Source of the DNA: Arenimonas oryziterrae DSM 21050 = YC6267
GTDB lineage: Bacteria; Pseudomonadota; Gammaproteobacteria; Xanthomonadales; Xanthomonadaceae
DNA length: 64,000 nt
Direction: 5' to 3'
Assembly (NCBI RefSeq): GCF_000420545.1
Contig: NZ_ATVD01000002.1
Location: 700,857-764,856, forward strand
Part shown: positions 9,644 through 18,278 of the stretch, piece after piece
Numbering within the stretch: position 1 is the stretch's first letter
Layout of the letters: each line of letters begins with the position of its first letter
Notes under the pieces: generated by a model
What the model was told of the DNA's origin: nothing
Seen by the model: only the letters and a program-made list of their open reading frames with translations
Databases searched by the model: none
Program-made: the position numbers and the translations under genes

Positions 9644-10009
9644 TCAGCGCGCGACGGGACGCGCTGCAGGGGCCTTGCCGGCGACCGGACGCGCAGCGGC
9701 GGGCTTGCCGGCAGCAGCGGGTGCGGTAGCGGCGACAGCGCCGGTGACCACGATGCGGTCACGGTTCTTTTCGATGGTGGCCAGGCCGATGCCTTTGACC
9801 GAGGCCAGCTGGTCGGCGCTGCGGAAGGCGCCATTGGTCTTGCGGTACGCGACGATGGCTTCGGCCTTGCTCGGGCCGACGCCGACCAGCACGCGATCGA
9901 TGGTTTTCGCGTCGGCCGTATTGATGTTGACCTTCTCGCCGGCGAACGCGGAGGTGACGAGCAAGGCAGAAAGGACGAGGCTCTTCAGGATCAGGGCGAA
10001 CTTGTGCAT
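9644..10009 (-). CDS. ComEA-like helix-hairpin-helix DNA-binding protein
   Basis: A 121-residue exported protein. Residues 1-23 are a signal peptide ending TSAFA. Residues 26-85 form a double helix-hairpin-helix: VNINTADAKTIDRVLVGVG and FRSADQLASVKGIG with the G-x-G hairpins that bind the DNA backbone. In naturally competent bacteria ComEA binds incoming DNA in the periplasm. Short ComEA-like proteins are common in this group. The C-terminus (90-121) is an Ala/Pro/Arg repeat tail with PVAG/AARPVA units, probably unstructured. A terminator follows directly, so it is a single-gene unit. Confidence 0.85.
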   Translation of the reverse strand: MHKFALILKSLVLSALLVTSAFAGEKVNINTADAKTIDRVLVGVGPSKAEAIVAYRKTNGAFRSADQLASVKGIGLATIEKNRDRIVVTGAVAATAPAAAGKPAAARPVAGKAPAARPVAR

Positions 10010-10209
10010 GACGGTGCTCCTTGGGTGGTGACAGTCCGGCCCGGCGACGCCGTGTCGGTGGAGCCAGTCTCCGCACCGCGCCGGACGCGCCCCATCGCCG
10101 TTTTATTCACATTTCCCTGCGAATCCGCCCGCCTCCGGGGTCGGCCTTTTCCCACCCCCGTCAGCTAGAATTAGCGGACAAAACCGCCAGCAGGGCCGGA
10201 GCAGAACGC

Positions 10210-11688
10210 ATGGACACCGCAAAGACCGACCGTATCGTCAGCGAGGCCTGGGATGGCGACATCGTCCCGCAGCTGGTCGAGTACATCCGCATCCCGAACA
10301 AGTCGCCGATGTTCGACGCCGACTGGCAGAAAAACGGCTACATGGATGCCGCGACCGAGCAGCTGGCCGCGTGGGCGAAGACGCAGCCGCTCAAGGGCAT
10401 GACGGTCGAGGTGGTGCGCCTGCCCGGCCGCACGCCGCTGATCTACATCGACGTCCCCGGCCAAGGCGACGATTGCGTGCTGCTGTACGGCCATCTCGAC
10501 AAGCAACCGGAAATGACCGGCTGGGCCGACGACCTCGGTCCTTGGAAACCCGTCATCAAGGGCGAGCGACTGTACGGCCGCGGTGGCGCCGACGACGGCT
10601 ACGCGATCTTCGGTTCGCTGACCGCGATCCGCGCCTTGCAGGAACAGGGCAAGCCGCACAGCCGCTGCGTGATTCTGATCGAAGCCTGCGAGGAATCGGG
10701 CAGCTACGACCTGCCGTTCTACGTCGACCATCTCGCCGATCGCATCGGCAAGCCGTCGCTCGTCGTCTGCCTGGACTCGGGCTGCGGCAACTACGACCAG
10801 CTGTGGTGCACCACTTCGCTGCGCGGCCTCGCCGGCGGCAACCTGCGCGTGAGCGTGCTCAGCGAGGGCGTGCATTCGGGCGATGCCTCGGGCGTCGTGC
10901 CGTCGAGCTTCCGCATCCTGCGCCAGCTGCTCTCGCGTCTGGAAGACGAAGGCAGCGGCAAGATCCTCGTCGAAGATCTGTTCGTGGACATTCCCGAGCA
11001 GCGCCTGACCCAGGCGCAGCGGGCGGCCCAGGTGCTGGGCAATGACGTGTTCGACAAGTTTCCGTTCCTGCCCGGCATGACGCCGATGAATCCCGACCTC
11101 ACCGAACTCGTGCTCAATCGCACCTGGCGCCCGGCCTTGTCAATCACCGGCATGGACGGCATCCCGCCGCTGAACAATGCCGGCAACGTGCTGCGTCCGT
11201 TCACCGCCGTGAAGCTGAGCCTGCGCCTGCCGCCGACACTGAACCCGAAACGCGCGAGCGAGATCCTGCAGCGTGTGCTCACCGAGAATCCACCGAACAA
11301 CGCGAAGGTCGAATTCGAAGTGGAGAAAGCATCCACCGGCTGGAACGCGCCGCTGCTGTCGCCCTGGCTGGAGAACTCCATCGACCAGGCCAGCCTGCAG
11401 TTCTTCGGGGCGCCGGCGGTGTACATGGGCGAAGGCGGCACGATTCCGTTCATGGGCATGCTCGGCGAAAAATTCCCGGGCGCGCAGTTCATGATCACCG
11501 GCGTGCTCGGCCCGCATTCCAACGCCCACGGTCCAAACGAATTCCTGCACATCCCGACCGGCAAGCGCGTGACCTCGGTGGTTGCAAAGGTCATCGCCGA
11601 TCATTACGACGCCAGCGAGAAAGGTCTCACGCGCGGTGTTGGTGTGCAGGCCGGCGACAGCCACTTCGGCGACCACGGCTGCTGCTGA
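10210..11688 (+). CDS. M20 family metallopeptidase (carnosinase-like)
   Basis: A 492-residue cytosolic dipeptidase-like zinc hydrolase. Metal ligands follow the M20 pattern: H95-x-D97 (GHLDKQP), bridging D128 (GRGGADDG), the catalytic pair E161/E162 (ACEESG), D189 (CLDSG) and a late His in GPHSNAHGPNEF. A dimerisation domain is inserted at about 205-370. ATG 10210 gives the normal length; the upstream frame is probably untranslated. A possible -10 TAGAAT lies at 10166-10171. It starts 200 bases away from the divergent comEA-like gene, and the kinase gene follows after 14 bases. Confidence 0.9.
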   Translation: MDTAKTDRIVSEAWDGDIVPQLVEYIRIPNKSPMFDADWQKNGYMDAATEQLAAWAKTQPLKGMTVEVVRLPGRTPLIYIDVPGQGDDCVLLYGHLDKQPEMTGWADDLGPWKPVIKGERLYGRGGADDGYAIFGSLTAIRALQEQGKPHSRCVILIEACEESGSYDLPFYVDHLADRIGKPSLVVCLDSGCGNYDQLWCTTSLRGLAGGNLRVSVLSEGVHSGDASGVVPSSFRILRQLLSRLEDEGSGKILVEDLFVDIPEQRLTQAQRAAQVLGNDVFDKFPFLPGMTPMNPDLTELVLNRTWRPALSITGMDGIPPLNNAGNVLRPFTAVKLSLRLPPTLNPKRASEILQRVLTENPPNNAKVEFEVEKASTGWNAPLLSPWLENSIDQASLQFFGAPAVYMGEGGTIPFMGMLGEKFPGAQFMITGVLGPHSNAHGPNEFLHIPTGKRVTSVVAKVIADHYDASEKGLTRGVGVQAGDSHFGDHGCC

Positions 11689-11702
11689 ACCTCCGCGACG
11701 CC

Positions 11703-13007
11703 ATGCAGGATCCTCTCTTTCCCGCGCATCCGACCCGAACCCACGACGTGGACGACGGGCAATTTCCCGGCATTCCCGGCTACCGTTTCGAGCGGCGGCT
11801 GGGATCGGGCGGCATGGCGACGGTGTACCTGGCCATCCAGGAATCGCTCGATCGGCCGGTCGCGATCAAGGTCACCGAGCGGCATGCGCTGCAGGACGAG
11901 ACGAGCAAGCAGCGCTTCGAGAACGAAGCACGCACGATCGCCAAACTCAGCCACACGGGCATCGTCGGCATCCACGAAGTCGGTCGCACGAACGACGGGC
12001 GCATGTACTACATCATGCCGCACCTGGCGAACGGCGATCTCTCGCAACGCGATCTGCGCGATGACGAGACGCAGATCAAGGACGTGTTGCGCGTCCTGCT
12101 GCAGGCGCTGGGCTACGCGCACGTGCAGGGCATCGTGCATCGCGATGTCAAGGAAGAGAACGTGCTCTTCGATGCCCAGGACCGGCCGCATCTGACCGAC
12201 TTCGGCATCGCGACGTCCAAGCGCGACACCAGCCGTCTCACCTCGGCCGGTCTTTCGGTCGGCAGCTCCGGCTACATGGCACCGGAACAGGCGCGCGGCG
12301 AAGAAGTGGACGGTCGTGCCGATCTCTACAGCGTCGGCGTGCTGGCCTATTCGCTGCTGACCGGCGACCTGCCCTTCCGTTCGCCCGATGCACTCGGCTT
12401 GGCCTTGATGCATGCCAACGACGCCATCCCGAGATTGCCGGCGGACAAACGCCACTGGCAAAGCTTCATCGATCGCGCGATGGCGAAATCGCCGGCGCAG
12501 CGTTTCGGCAGTGCCGAACAGATGTTGCAGGCGCTGGAAAAAATTCAGCGCGGCGACGACCGTGTTTCGCCATTTCTCGCTTTCCGGACCTGGGGCGAGG
12601 CCTTGCGGCAGCGCAGCGGCAAACGCGATCTCGCCCTGCTGGCGCTTGCGATCGGTTTGCTGATCGCGACCGGATGGTATGCGACGCGCGAACCGGCCAC
12701 GGAAACCACCGTCGCCGATGCCAGCACCGCGCCGACCACGCCGCCGACGGAACAACCCGCTGAAGCCCCGGCGAAAACACCGCCCGCCAAAGCTCCTGCG
12801 GCGACGCGACCCGCACCCGCCAAGCCCGCGTCCGAACCCGAGCAGGCGCCGGACGAACCGGCCTCGGAACCGGAACAGGAGCCGGCCCCGCCCGACGACA
12901 AACCCGGCCAGGGATCGAAGAAACCGGCGCGTGGAAAACCCTCCGAAGTCCGCCAATTGCCGCAGAAACTGAAGAACTGGGCGTCGCGGACCTTCCGGCG
13001 CCGTTGA
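11703..13007 (+). CDS. Membrane-anchored Ser/Thr protein kinase
   Basis: A 434-residue eukaryotic-type kinase. The glycine loop GSGGMATVY is at 34-42, the ATP lysine at K56 (AIKV), the catalytic loop HRDVKEEN at 146-153, DFG at 166-168 and GYMAPEQ at 190-196. A single membrane segment lies at about 309-327. The extracytoplasmic part (330-434) is a Pro/Ala/Glu-rich low-complexity tail with a basic end and no recognised sensor domain such as PASTA. It starts 14 bases after the M20 peptidase and is probably cotranscribed with it. Substrates are unknown. Confidence 0.9.
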   Translation: MQDPLFPAHPTRTHDVDDGQFPGIPGYRFERRLGSGGMATVYLAIQESLDRPVAIKVTERHALQDETSKQRFENEARTIAKLSHTGIVGIHEVGRTNDGRMYYIMPHLANGDLSQRDLRDDETQIKDVLRVLLQALGYAHVQGIVHRDVKEENVLFDAQDRPHLTDFGIATSKRDTSRLTSAGLSVGSSGYMAPEQARGEEVDGRADLYSVGVLAYSLLTGDLPFRSPDALGLALMHANDAIPRLPADKRHWQSFIDRAMAKSPAQRFGSAEQMLQALEKIQRGDDRVSPFLAFRTWGEALRQRSGKRDLALLALAIGLLIATGWYATREPATETTVADASTAPTTPPTEQPAEAPAKTPPAKAPAATRPAPAKPASEPEQAPDEPASEPEQEPAPPDDKPGQGSKKPARGKPSEVRQLPQKLKNWASRTFRRR

Positions 13008-13011
13008 TTTG

Positions 13012-13083
13012 GTGGGAGCGGGCCGGACCGCGATTCGCTGATCCGCCGAAACAACCGTCGCGCTGATGCGCGCTCCTACGAGG
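13012..13083. repeat. Inverted pair of REP-like elements between convergent genes
   Basis: A REP copy GTGGGAGCGGGCCGGACCGC at 13012-13031 is followed by a shorter, diverged copy in the opposite orientation ending GCGCTCCTACGAGG near 13083. The pair fills the gap between the kinase gene and galE and runs into the galE end. Such pairs can fold into stems and act as weak bidirectional terminators (known for REP pairs, inferred here). Confidence 0.7.
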
Positions 13084-14092
13084 TCGCGTAGCCCTGCGGA
13101 TTGCGCGACTGCCAGTGCCACGCGTCGCGACACATCGCTTCAAGATCGAGCTCCGCGCGCCAGCCGAGCACCCGCTGTGCAAGCGACGGATCGGCATAAA
13201 GGGCCGCGACGTCGCCCGCGCGCCGCGCGACGATGTCGTAAGGCACCGCGCGACCCGACACGCGCTCGAAAGCCTGCACCAGCTCCAGCACGCTCACGCC
13301 CTGCCCCGTGCCCAGATTTGCCGTCAGGCTGCGTCGTTCGCGCACGAGAAAATCCAGCGCATCGGCATGCGCACGCGCCAGGTCCATGACGTGCAGGTAG
13401 TCGCGCACGCCGGTACCGTCGGGCGTGGCGTAGTCGTCGCCGAAAATCGGCAGCCTCGCGCGCTGGCCGACGGCCACCTGACTGACATACGGCATCAGAT
13501 TCGTCGGCGTGCCGTGCGGATCCTCGCCGAGCAGGCCCGAAGGGTGCGCACCGACCGGATTGAAGTAACGCAGGTTCACGGCGTGGAAATCCGCTGTCTC
13601 GTTTGCCTGCTGCGCGATCAGATGCTCGCAGGACAACTTGCTCTGGCCGTAAGGATGACCGGCGCCCAACGGCGCGTCCTCGCCGACCTGGATCGATGCC
13701 GTCGCGTCGTACACCGCCGCCGACGAGCTGAAGACCAGCCGCGATACCGAGGCTTGCTTCATCGCCGCCAGCAGCGAGGCGGTGCCGCCGACATTGTTGC
13801 TCTCGTATTCCTGCGGCCTCGCGATCGAATCGGCCACCACCTTCAATGCAGCGAAATGCATCACCGCCTCAAAGCGGTGCTCGGCGAAGAGGCGCGCCAG
13901 GCCCACCGCATCGCGCAGGTCCACGGTACTTGCCACCACGGGCGCACCCGTGAGTTGCGCGATGCGCGTCAACACCTGCGGCGAACTGTTGCTGTGGTTG
14001 TCGACGACGACGACCTCGTGTCCGCGCGCGGCCAACACTACGCAGGCATGGCTGCCGATATAGCCGGCGCCGCCGGTGACCAGGATTTTCAC
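13076..14092 (-). CDS. galE: UDP-glucose 4-epimerase
   Basis: A 338-residue short-chain dehydrogenase that interconverts UDP-glucose and UDP-galactose. The NAD loop TGGAGYIGSH is at 6-15; the catalytic SSSAAVY serine and Y-x3-K (YGQSK) follow at about 120-150. The substrate region NLRYFNPVGAHPSG is typical of GalE. It is the last gene of the minus-strand polysaccharide locus and overlaps nothing; the FkbM gene ends one base upstream. It likely supplies UDP-Gal for the polysaccharide. Confidence 0.93.
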   Translation of the reverse strand: MKILVTGGAGYIGSHACVVLAARGHEVVVVDNHSNSSPQVLTRIAQLTGAPVVASTVDLRDAVGLARLFAEHRFEAVMHFAALKVVADSIARPQEYESNNVGGTASLLAAMKQASVSRLVFSSSAAVYDATASIQVGEDAPLGAGHPYGQSKLSCEHLIAQQANETADFHAVNLRYFNPVGAHPSGLLGEDPHGTPTNLMPYVSQVAVGQRARLPIFGDDYATPDGTGVRDYLHVMDLARAHADALDFLVRERRSLTANLGTGQGVSVLELVQAFERVSGRAVPYDIVARRAGDVAALYADPSLAQRVLGWRAELDLEAMCRDAWHWQSRNPQGYATS

Positions 14093-14093
14093 G

Positions 14094-15029
14094 CTAGTCG
14101 ACCGAAAGCTTGGGCAATGCGCTGCGCAGCTCCGCGAGGGGCTTCACCGTCAGGAGCCAATCGCGTCCATCTCGGCTCGGCTTGATCCGCTCCCGGCGCA
14201 CAAGCCCGGCATCGGTGAACTGGTAGTAGCTGTATTGGAGCGGATCGAGCTGCTCGTGCAACGCCGCCGAGGTGTCGGCCGATTCGAGGACTTCGCAAAT
14301 CATGTCGGGACGAATGCGTGCCAAGAATTCCCGACCACCCGTCAGCACACCGGGCTCGAATCCCTCGACATCGATCTTGAAAAACGCCTTGCCGGAGAAG
14401 TCGCCGAACAGATCATCCAGTCGGGCCAGTGGCACCGACAGACCCTCCGGAAACGACGAAGAGAGGGACAAGGATGAAGGAAGTTGCGATTGCTGCGTTT
14501 TCAGGGGCATCCGGATCTCGCCCGGCTGATCCGCGATTCCCAGCAACTGCGGCGACACGGTGCGGTTGAGCCGATTTGTGATGACGTTTTCGACCAACAG
14601 AAGATAGTTCTCCGGCACGATTTCGTAGGCGAATACGCGAATGCCAGGATTCGCTTGCCCCACGACCAACGAGAACAGGCCCGAATATGCGCCGATGTCG
14701 AGGAACAGATCCGCCGAACCGGCCAAAGCCTCAGCGCAATCGATAGCATGGCATTCGGACGCCCATTCGCGTCGACCCTGGCCCCAATAGATGTCTCGGG
14801 CGACGTCGCATTTCATCGGACTATTGAGCGTCAGGTGTCCGCCATTGCTCATGCGATAGGTCACGACGTCCTTGCCGACAGGGACGCGGGCGCGGCGAGC
14901 GGGTGATAGAAACGTCCGCGCGAATCCGAGCAGGAGCGGATTGAGCAGCGGCAGGCCGAGCAGCGACTTGAGCCGAGGTTTGAGCCCATACCAGCTGAGG
15001 CTGCGCAGCTCCTTATTGCCGATGATCAT
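14094..15029 (-). CDS. FkbM family methyltransferase
   Basis: A 311-residue protein with a C-terminal FkbM-type SAM-dependent methyltransferase domain. The SAM loop is DLFLDIGAYSGLFSL (about 114-128); the FkbM mark FKIDVEGFEPGVL comes later, with the acidic E-x-G pattern. The frame runs upstream to 15137, but ATG 15029 (MIIGNKELRS) gives a sensible N-terminus; the longer form begins with an Arg-rich stretch typical of out-of-gene GC sequence. FkbM enzymes usually O-methylate sugars. Position in the polysaccharide locus suggests methylation of a repeat-unit sugar (inference). Confidence 0.85.
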   Translation of the reverse strand: MIIGNKELRSLSWYGLKPRLKSLLGLPLLNPLLLGFARTFLSPARRARVPVGKDVVTYRMSNGGHLTLNSPMKCDVARDIYWGQGRREWASECHAIDCAEALAGSADLFLDIGAYSGLFSLVVGQANPGIRVFAYEIVPENYLLLVENVITNRLNRTVSPQLLGIADQPGEIRMPLKTQQSQLPSSLSLSSSFPEGLSVPLARLDDLFGDFSGKAFFKIDVEGFEPGVLTGGREFLARIRPDMICEVLESADTSAALHEQLDPLQYSYYQFTDAGLVRRERIKPSRDGRDWLLTVKPLAELRSALPKLSVD

Positions 15030-15075
15030 CGTCCTTGTCCTTTGCGGTGCCAATCCGTCCGGGTTTCCGGGTGAT

Positions 15076-16254
15076 TCATTTTGTCGACGCCGCCGTCTCC
15101 GGCAACACCTCGCGATAGACCGCCATCGTATCGGCAATCACGCGTTTCTCGTCGAAGCGCTCCATGACGCGCTGGCGGGCGGCCTGTCCCAGGCGTGCGG
15201 CCAGGGCGGGATCGTCTTCGAGTCGCGCGATCGCTGCGGCCAGCGGCGCGGATACGCGCAGCGGCACCAGCAGCCCGGTGACTTCGTGCTCGACGACGTC
15301 GCGACAGCCCGGTGCATCCGTCGCGATCAGCGGCAACCCGCAAGCGCCGGCTTCGATCAGGGTTTTCGGCAGACCTTCGCGATAACTCGGCAGGACCACG
15401 ACATCCACGCTTGCGAGCAAGGCAGGCATGTCAGTCACTTGTCCGAGCCATTCGACCAGGCCATCGCCCACCCAGGCGGCGACCTGCGCAGGTTCCACCG
15501 AGGCGGGGTTGCCCGCATCCGGCGCACCGGCAAGCAGGAAACTCGTGCGGCGCCCGCTGGCCTTGAGCTCGCGCGCAGCGGCGACGAATTCAGCCAGACC
15601 TTTGTCCCACAGCAATCGTGCCGCCAACAGCACGCGCAGGGGCTGACCGGCCGCGCGGGCCCGATCCGCGCGCTGAGAAAAACGCGCACAGTCCACGCCC
15701 GAGCCTGGAATCAAGCGCACCTGCGTCGCATCGACCAGCCGGGCGGCGGCGAACAGGGCCGCGTCGTCAGGATTCTGCAAGATCAGGCGCGCCGAGGGTC
15801 CGCCGAGTGCCAGGCGCAGCATCAGCCGTACCAGCGGACGCAACACGCGCGCCTTCAGGTCGCTGCTGATGAAGACATAGCCCATACCGGCCACGGCATT
15901 CACGCGCGCGCGCACGCCGGCCAGGCGGGCAACGAGCGAGCCGTACACCGCGCACTTGATCGTGAAGCTGTGCACGAGTGTCGGGCGTTCGCGTCGGAAC
16001 AGCCGGAACAACCAGAACAGCAAACTCAGCTCGCGCCAGGGATTGAGGCTGCGCCGATCCATCGGCGCGGGCATCCAGCGCAGTCCCAGCGCGCGCAGGG
16101 CCTCGCCGTATTCGCCCGGCGGTGAAAGCAGCAACACCTCATAGCCCGCATCGACCAGGGCCAAGGCCAGCGAGCGACGGAAGTTGTACAGATACCAAGC
16201 GGTGTTGGCGAACAACACGACCTTCGGACGCGCGGCCGTCGGAACCGCACTCAT
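15076..16254 (-). CDS. Glycosyltransferase family 4 (GT-B)
   Basis: A 392-residue retaining GT-B glycosyltransferase. It starts with KVVLFANTAWYLYNFRRSLA, the N-terminal Rossmann strand of WbnK/PglA-like GT4 enzymes, contains GMGYVF-type and GSGVDCARF stretches, and the C-terminal nucleotide-sugar motif LPSYREGLPKTLIEAGACGLP with the E-x7-E pair. ATG 16254 overlaps the stop of the upstream asparagine synthase gene by four bases. It probably adds one sugar to the lipid-linked repeat unit; donor and acceptor are unknown. Confidence 0.9.
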   Translation of the reverse strand: MSAVPTAARPKVVLFANTAWYLYNFRRSLALALVDAGYEVLLLSPPGEYGEALRALGLRWMPAPMDRRSLNPWRELSLLFWLFRLFRRERPTLVHSFTIKCAVYGSLVARLAGVRARVNAVAGMGYVFISSDLKARVLRPLVRLMLRLALGGPSARLILQNPDDAALFAAARLVDATQVRLIPGSGVDCARFSQRADRARAAGQPLRVLLAARLLWDKGLAEFVAAARELKASGRRTSFLLAGAPDAGNPASVEPAQVAAWVGDGLVEWLGQVTDMPALLASVDVVVLPSYREGLPKTLIEAGACGLPLIATDAPGCRDVVEHEVTGLLVPLRVSAPLAAAIARLEDDPALAARLGQAARQRVMERFDEKRVIADTMAVYREVLPETAASTK

Positions 16255-18215
16255 GCGCGGGCCTCGGTCTGCTGATGTTCCAACCAGGCCTGGAACATCA
16301 ACACGCTCCACAGCCGCGTGTCCCAATTGCGTTTCCCCGATTGGTGTTCCTGCCAGCAGCGCTGGATGGGCTCGGGATGGAAATAGCCTTCGCGCTGCAG
16401 CCGTTCCGGTGCGATCAACGCTTCGGCCCACTCGCGCAATTCCGCCCGCAGCCACTGGCCGACCGGCACGGCGAATCCCTGCTTCGGACGATCGACGATC
16501 GCCGGCGGCACATAGCGATAAAGCACGCGCCGCAGGACCTGCTTGCCGCGACCATCGGCGATCTTCATCGCCATCGGCAATCGCCATGCAAGATCGAATA
16601 CGCGCGTATCCAGAAACGGTACGCGGGCCTCCAGACTCACGCCCATGCTGGCGCGATCGACCTTGGCCAGAATGTCATCGGGCAGGTACTGCTGCGTGTC
16701 GGCGAGCATCGCGCGTTCGGCGAAACGCCAGCCCGGCAAGACGGCCTGCGCGGGCGACCGAGGCATCTGCGCGTTCTTGACCACGGCGTCGGGCTCGGGC
16801 CAGTACGAGAGCATGCGGCCATGCAGTTCGCTCTCGCTGTCGGCAGACAGAAAGCCGGCGAGTTTGTGCAGCTTGTCGCCGGCACGACCGGCAGCGAGAT
16901 CGCCCGGCGCCCAGCGGCCGAGACGCGCGAACGCGCGGTCGAGCGTCGCCGGCGACGCCGCGGTGATTCCGCGCGCACCGAGCGAACGCAGGCCGCGCGG
17001 AATGCCAACCAGACGCCGCCACAGGCGCTCGCCATGAAGATAGCGGTTGTAACCACCGAACAGTTCGTCGCCGGCATCGCCCGACAAGGCCACGGTGACC
17101 TGCCGACGCGCGAGCTGCGAGACCAGGAAGGTCGGAATCTGGGAGGAATCGGCGAAGGGTTCGTCGTAAAGCTCGGGCAGGCGCGGCACGATCGCCAGAC
17201 CATCGGAAGCCTGCACGTAGAGTTCCGTATGATCCGTGCCCAGGTGCTTGGCGACAGCGCGCGCGTGCTCGGCTTCGTCGAAACCCGGCTCGCGGCTGCC
17301 GATACAGAATGTGCGCACGCGGTCGCCGCGCTGTGCCTGCATCAGCGCCACCACGGTGCTCGAATCGATGCCGCCGGACAACAACGCGCCCAGCGGCACA
17401 TCAGCCTGCATGCGGCTGCCGACGACCTGGCGCAGCAAGCCGTCGAGCTCTTCGACAGCCTCGTCTTCGCTGCCGCGATAGGGTCGCTCGCGCGCCGACA
17501 GCGCCGCGGCTTCGGCCGACCAATACGGGGTCGGTGCCGGCAGATCGGCCGCGATCGTGTCGCGTCGCAGACTCAGGAAACAACCCGCCGGCAGCTTGTG
17601 CGTGTCGCGATAGATCGAGCGCGGTGCGGGCACGTAACCGAAGCGCAGATACTCGCCAAGCGCCGTCCGGTCGATCTCGGGCCGATAGCCCGGGTAGGCC
17701 CGCAAGGCTTTAAGTTCCGACGCGAACACCAGGCTCGACCCGCAAACCCCGTAATACAGCGGCTTCTCGCCGAAGCGATCGCGCGCCAGATGCAGCACTT
17801 GCGCCTCGCAGTCCCACAACGCGAACGCGAACATGCCCTCGAGCCTGCGCAACGTCGCCTCCAGGCCCCAACGCACCACTGCCTCGATCAGCACCTCGGT
17901 ATCGGAATGCCCCCGCCACGCGATTGCCGCGTCCGCATCGAGCGCGGTGCGCACATCCTGCGTGTTGTAGATCTCGCCGTTGTAGACGATGACGAAGCGC
18001 CCGTCGTGCGAACGCATCGGCTGCGCCCCGGCCGGCGAGAGATCGACGACGGACAGGCGCCGGTGGCCCAAGGCGATACCGGCCGCCGGATCACACCAAC
18101 GGCCTTCGGCGTCGGGGCCGCGGTGGGCGAGTTGGGCGATCATGTGCGACAACACCGATTCCATCTCGGCCGAAGCAAGAGCTTCCGCGCGGAAATATCC
18201 GCTCAGGCCGCACAT
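16251..18215 (-). CDS. Asparagine synthase-like glutamine amidotransferase of the polysaccharide locus
   Basis: A 654-residue two-domain enzyme. The N-terminal class II glutaminase starts MCGLSGYF, so Cys2 becomes the nucleophile after Met removal; ATG 18215 was chosen for this reason over the ATG two codons upstream. HRRLSVVDLSPAGAQPM and YNGEIYN belong to the same domain. The synthetase domain has the PP-loop LLSGGIDSSTV and LSGDAGDELFGGYNRY. AsnB makes asparagine, but homologues in surface polysaccharide clusters (WbpS type) amidate sugar uronates. Presence of uronate-forming enzymes here favours the second role (inference). Confidence 0.88.
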   Translation of the reverse strand: MCGLSGYFRAEALASAEMESVLSHMIAQLAHRGPDAEGRWCDPAAGIALGHRRLSVVDLSPAGAQPMRSHDGRFVIVYNGEIYNTQDVRTALDADAAIAWRGHSDTEVLIEAVVRWGLEATLRRLEGMFAFALWDCEAQVLHLARDRFGEKPLYYGVCGSSLVFASELKALRAYPGYRPEIDRTALGEYLRFGYVPAPRSIYRDTHKLPAGCFLSLRRDTIAADLPAPTPYWSAEAAALSARERPYRGSEDEAVEELDGLLRQVVGSRMQADVPLGALLSGGIDSSTVVALMQAQRGDRVRTFCIGSREPGFDEAEHARAVAKHLGTDHTELYVQASDGLAIVPRLPELYDEPFADSSQIPTFLVSQLARRQVTVALSGDAGDELFGGYNRYLHGERLWRRLVGIPRGLRSLGARGITAASPATLDRAFARLGRWAPGDLAAGRAGDKLHKLAGFLSADSESELHGRMLSYWPEPDAVVKNAQMPRSPAQAVLPGWRFAERAMLADTQQYLPDDILAKVDRASMGVSLEARVPFLDTRVFDLAWRLPMAMKIADGRGKQVLRRVLYRYVPPAIVDRPKQGFAVPVGQWLRAELREWAEALIAPERLQREGYFHPEPIQRCWQEHQSGKRNWDTRLWSVLMFQAWLEHQQTEARA

Positions 18216-18278
18216 GTGCACCGTCCCTGCGTCATCGGAAATCGCGACCAGCCTCGCACGACAAACACTCTCCTCGAT

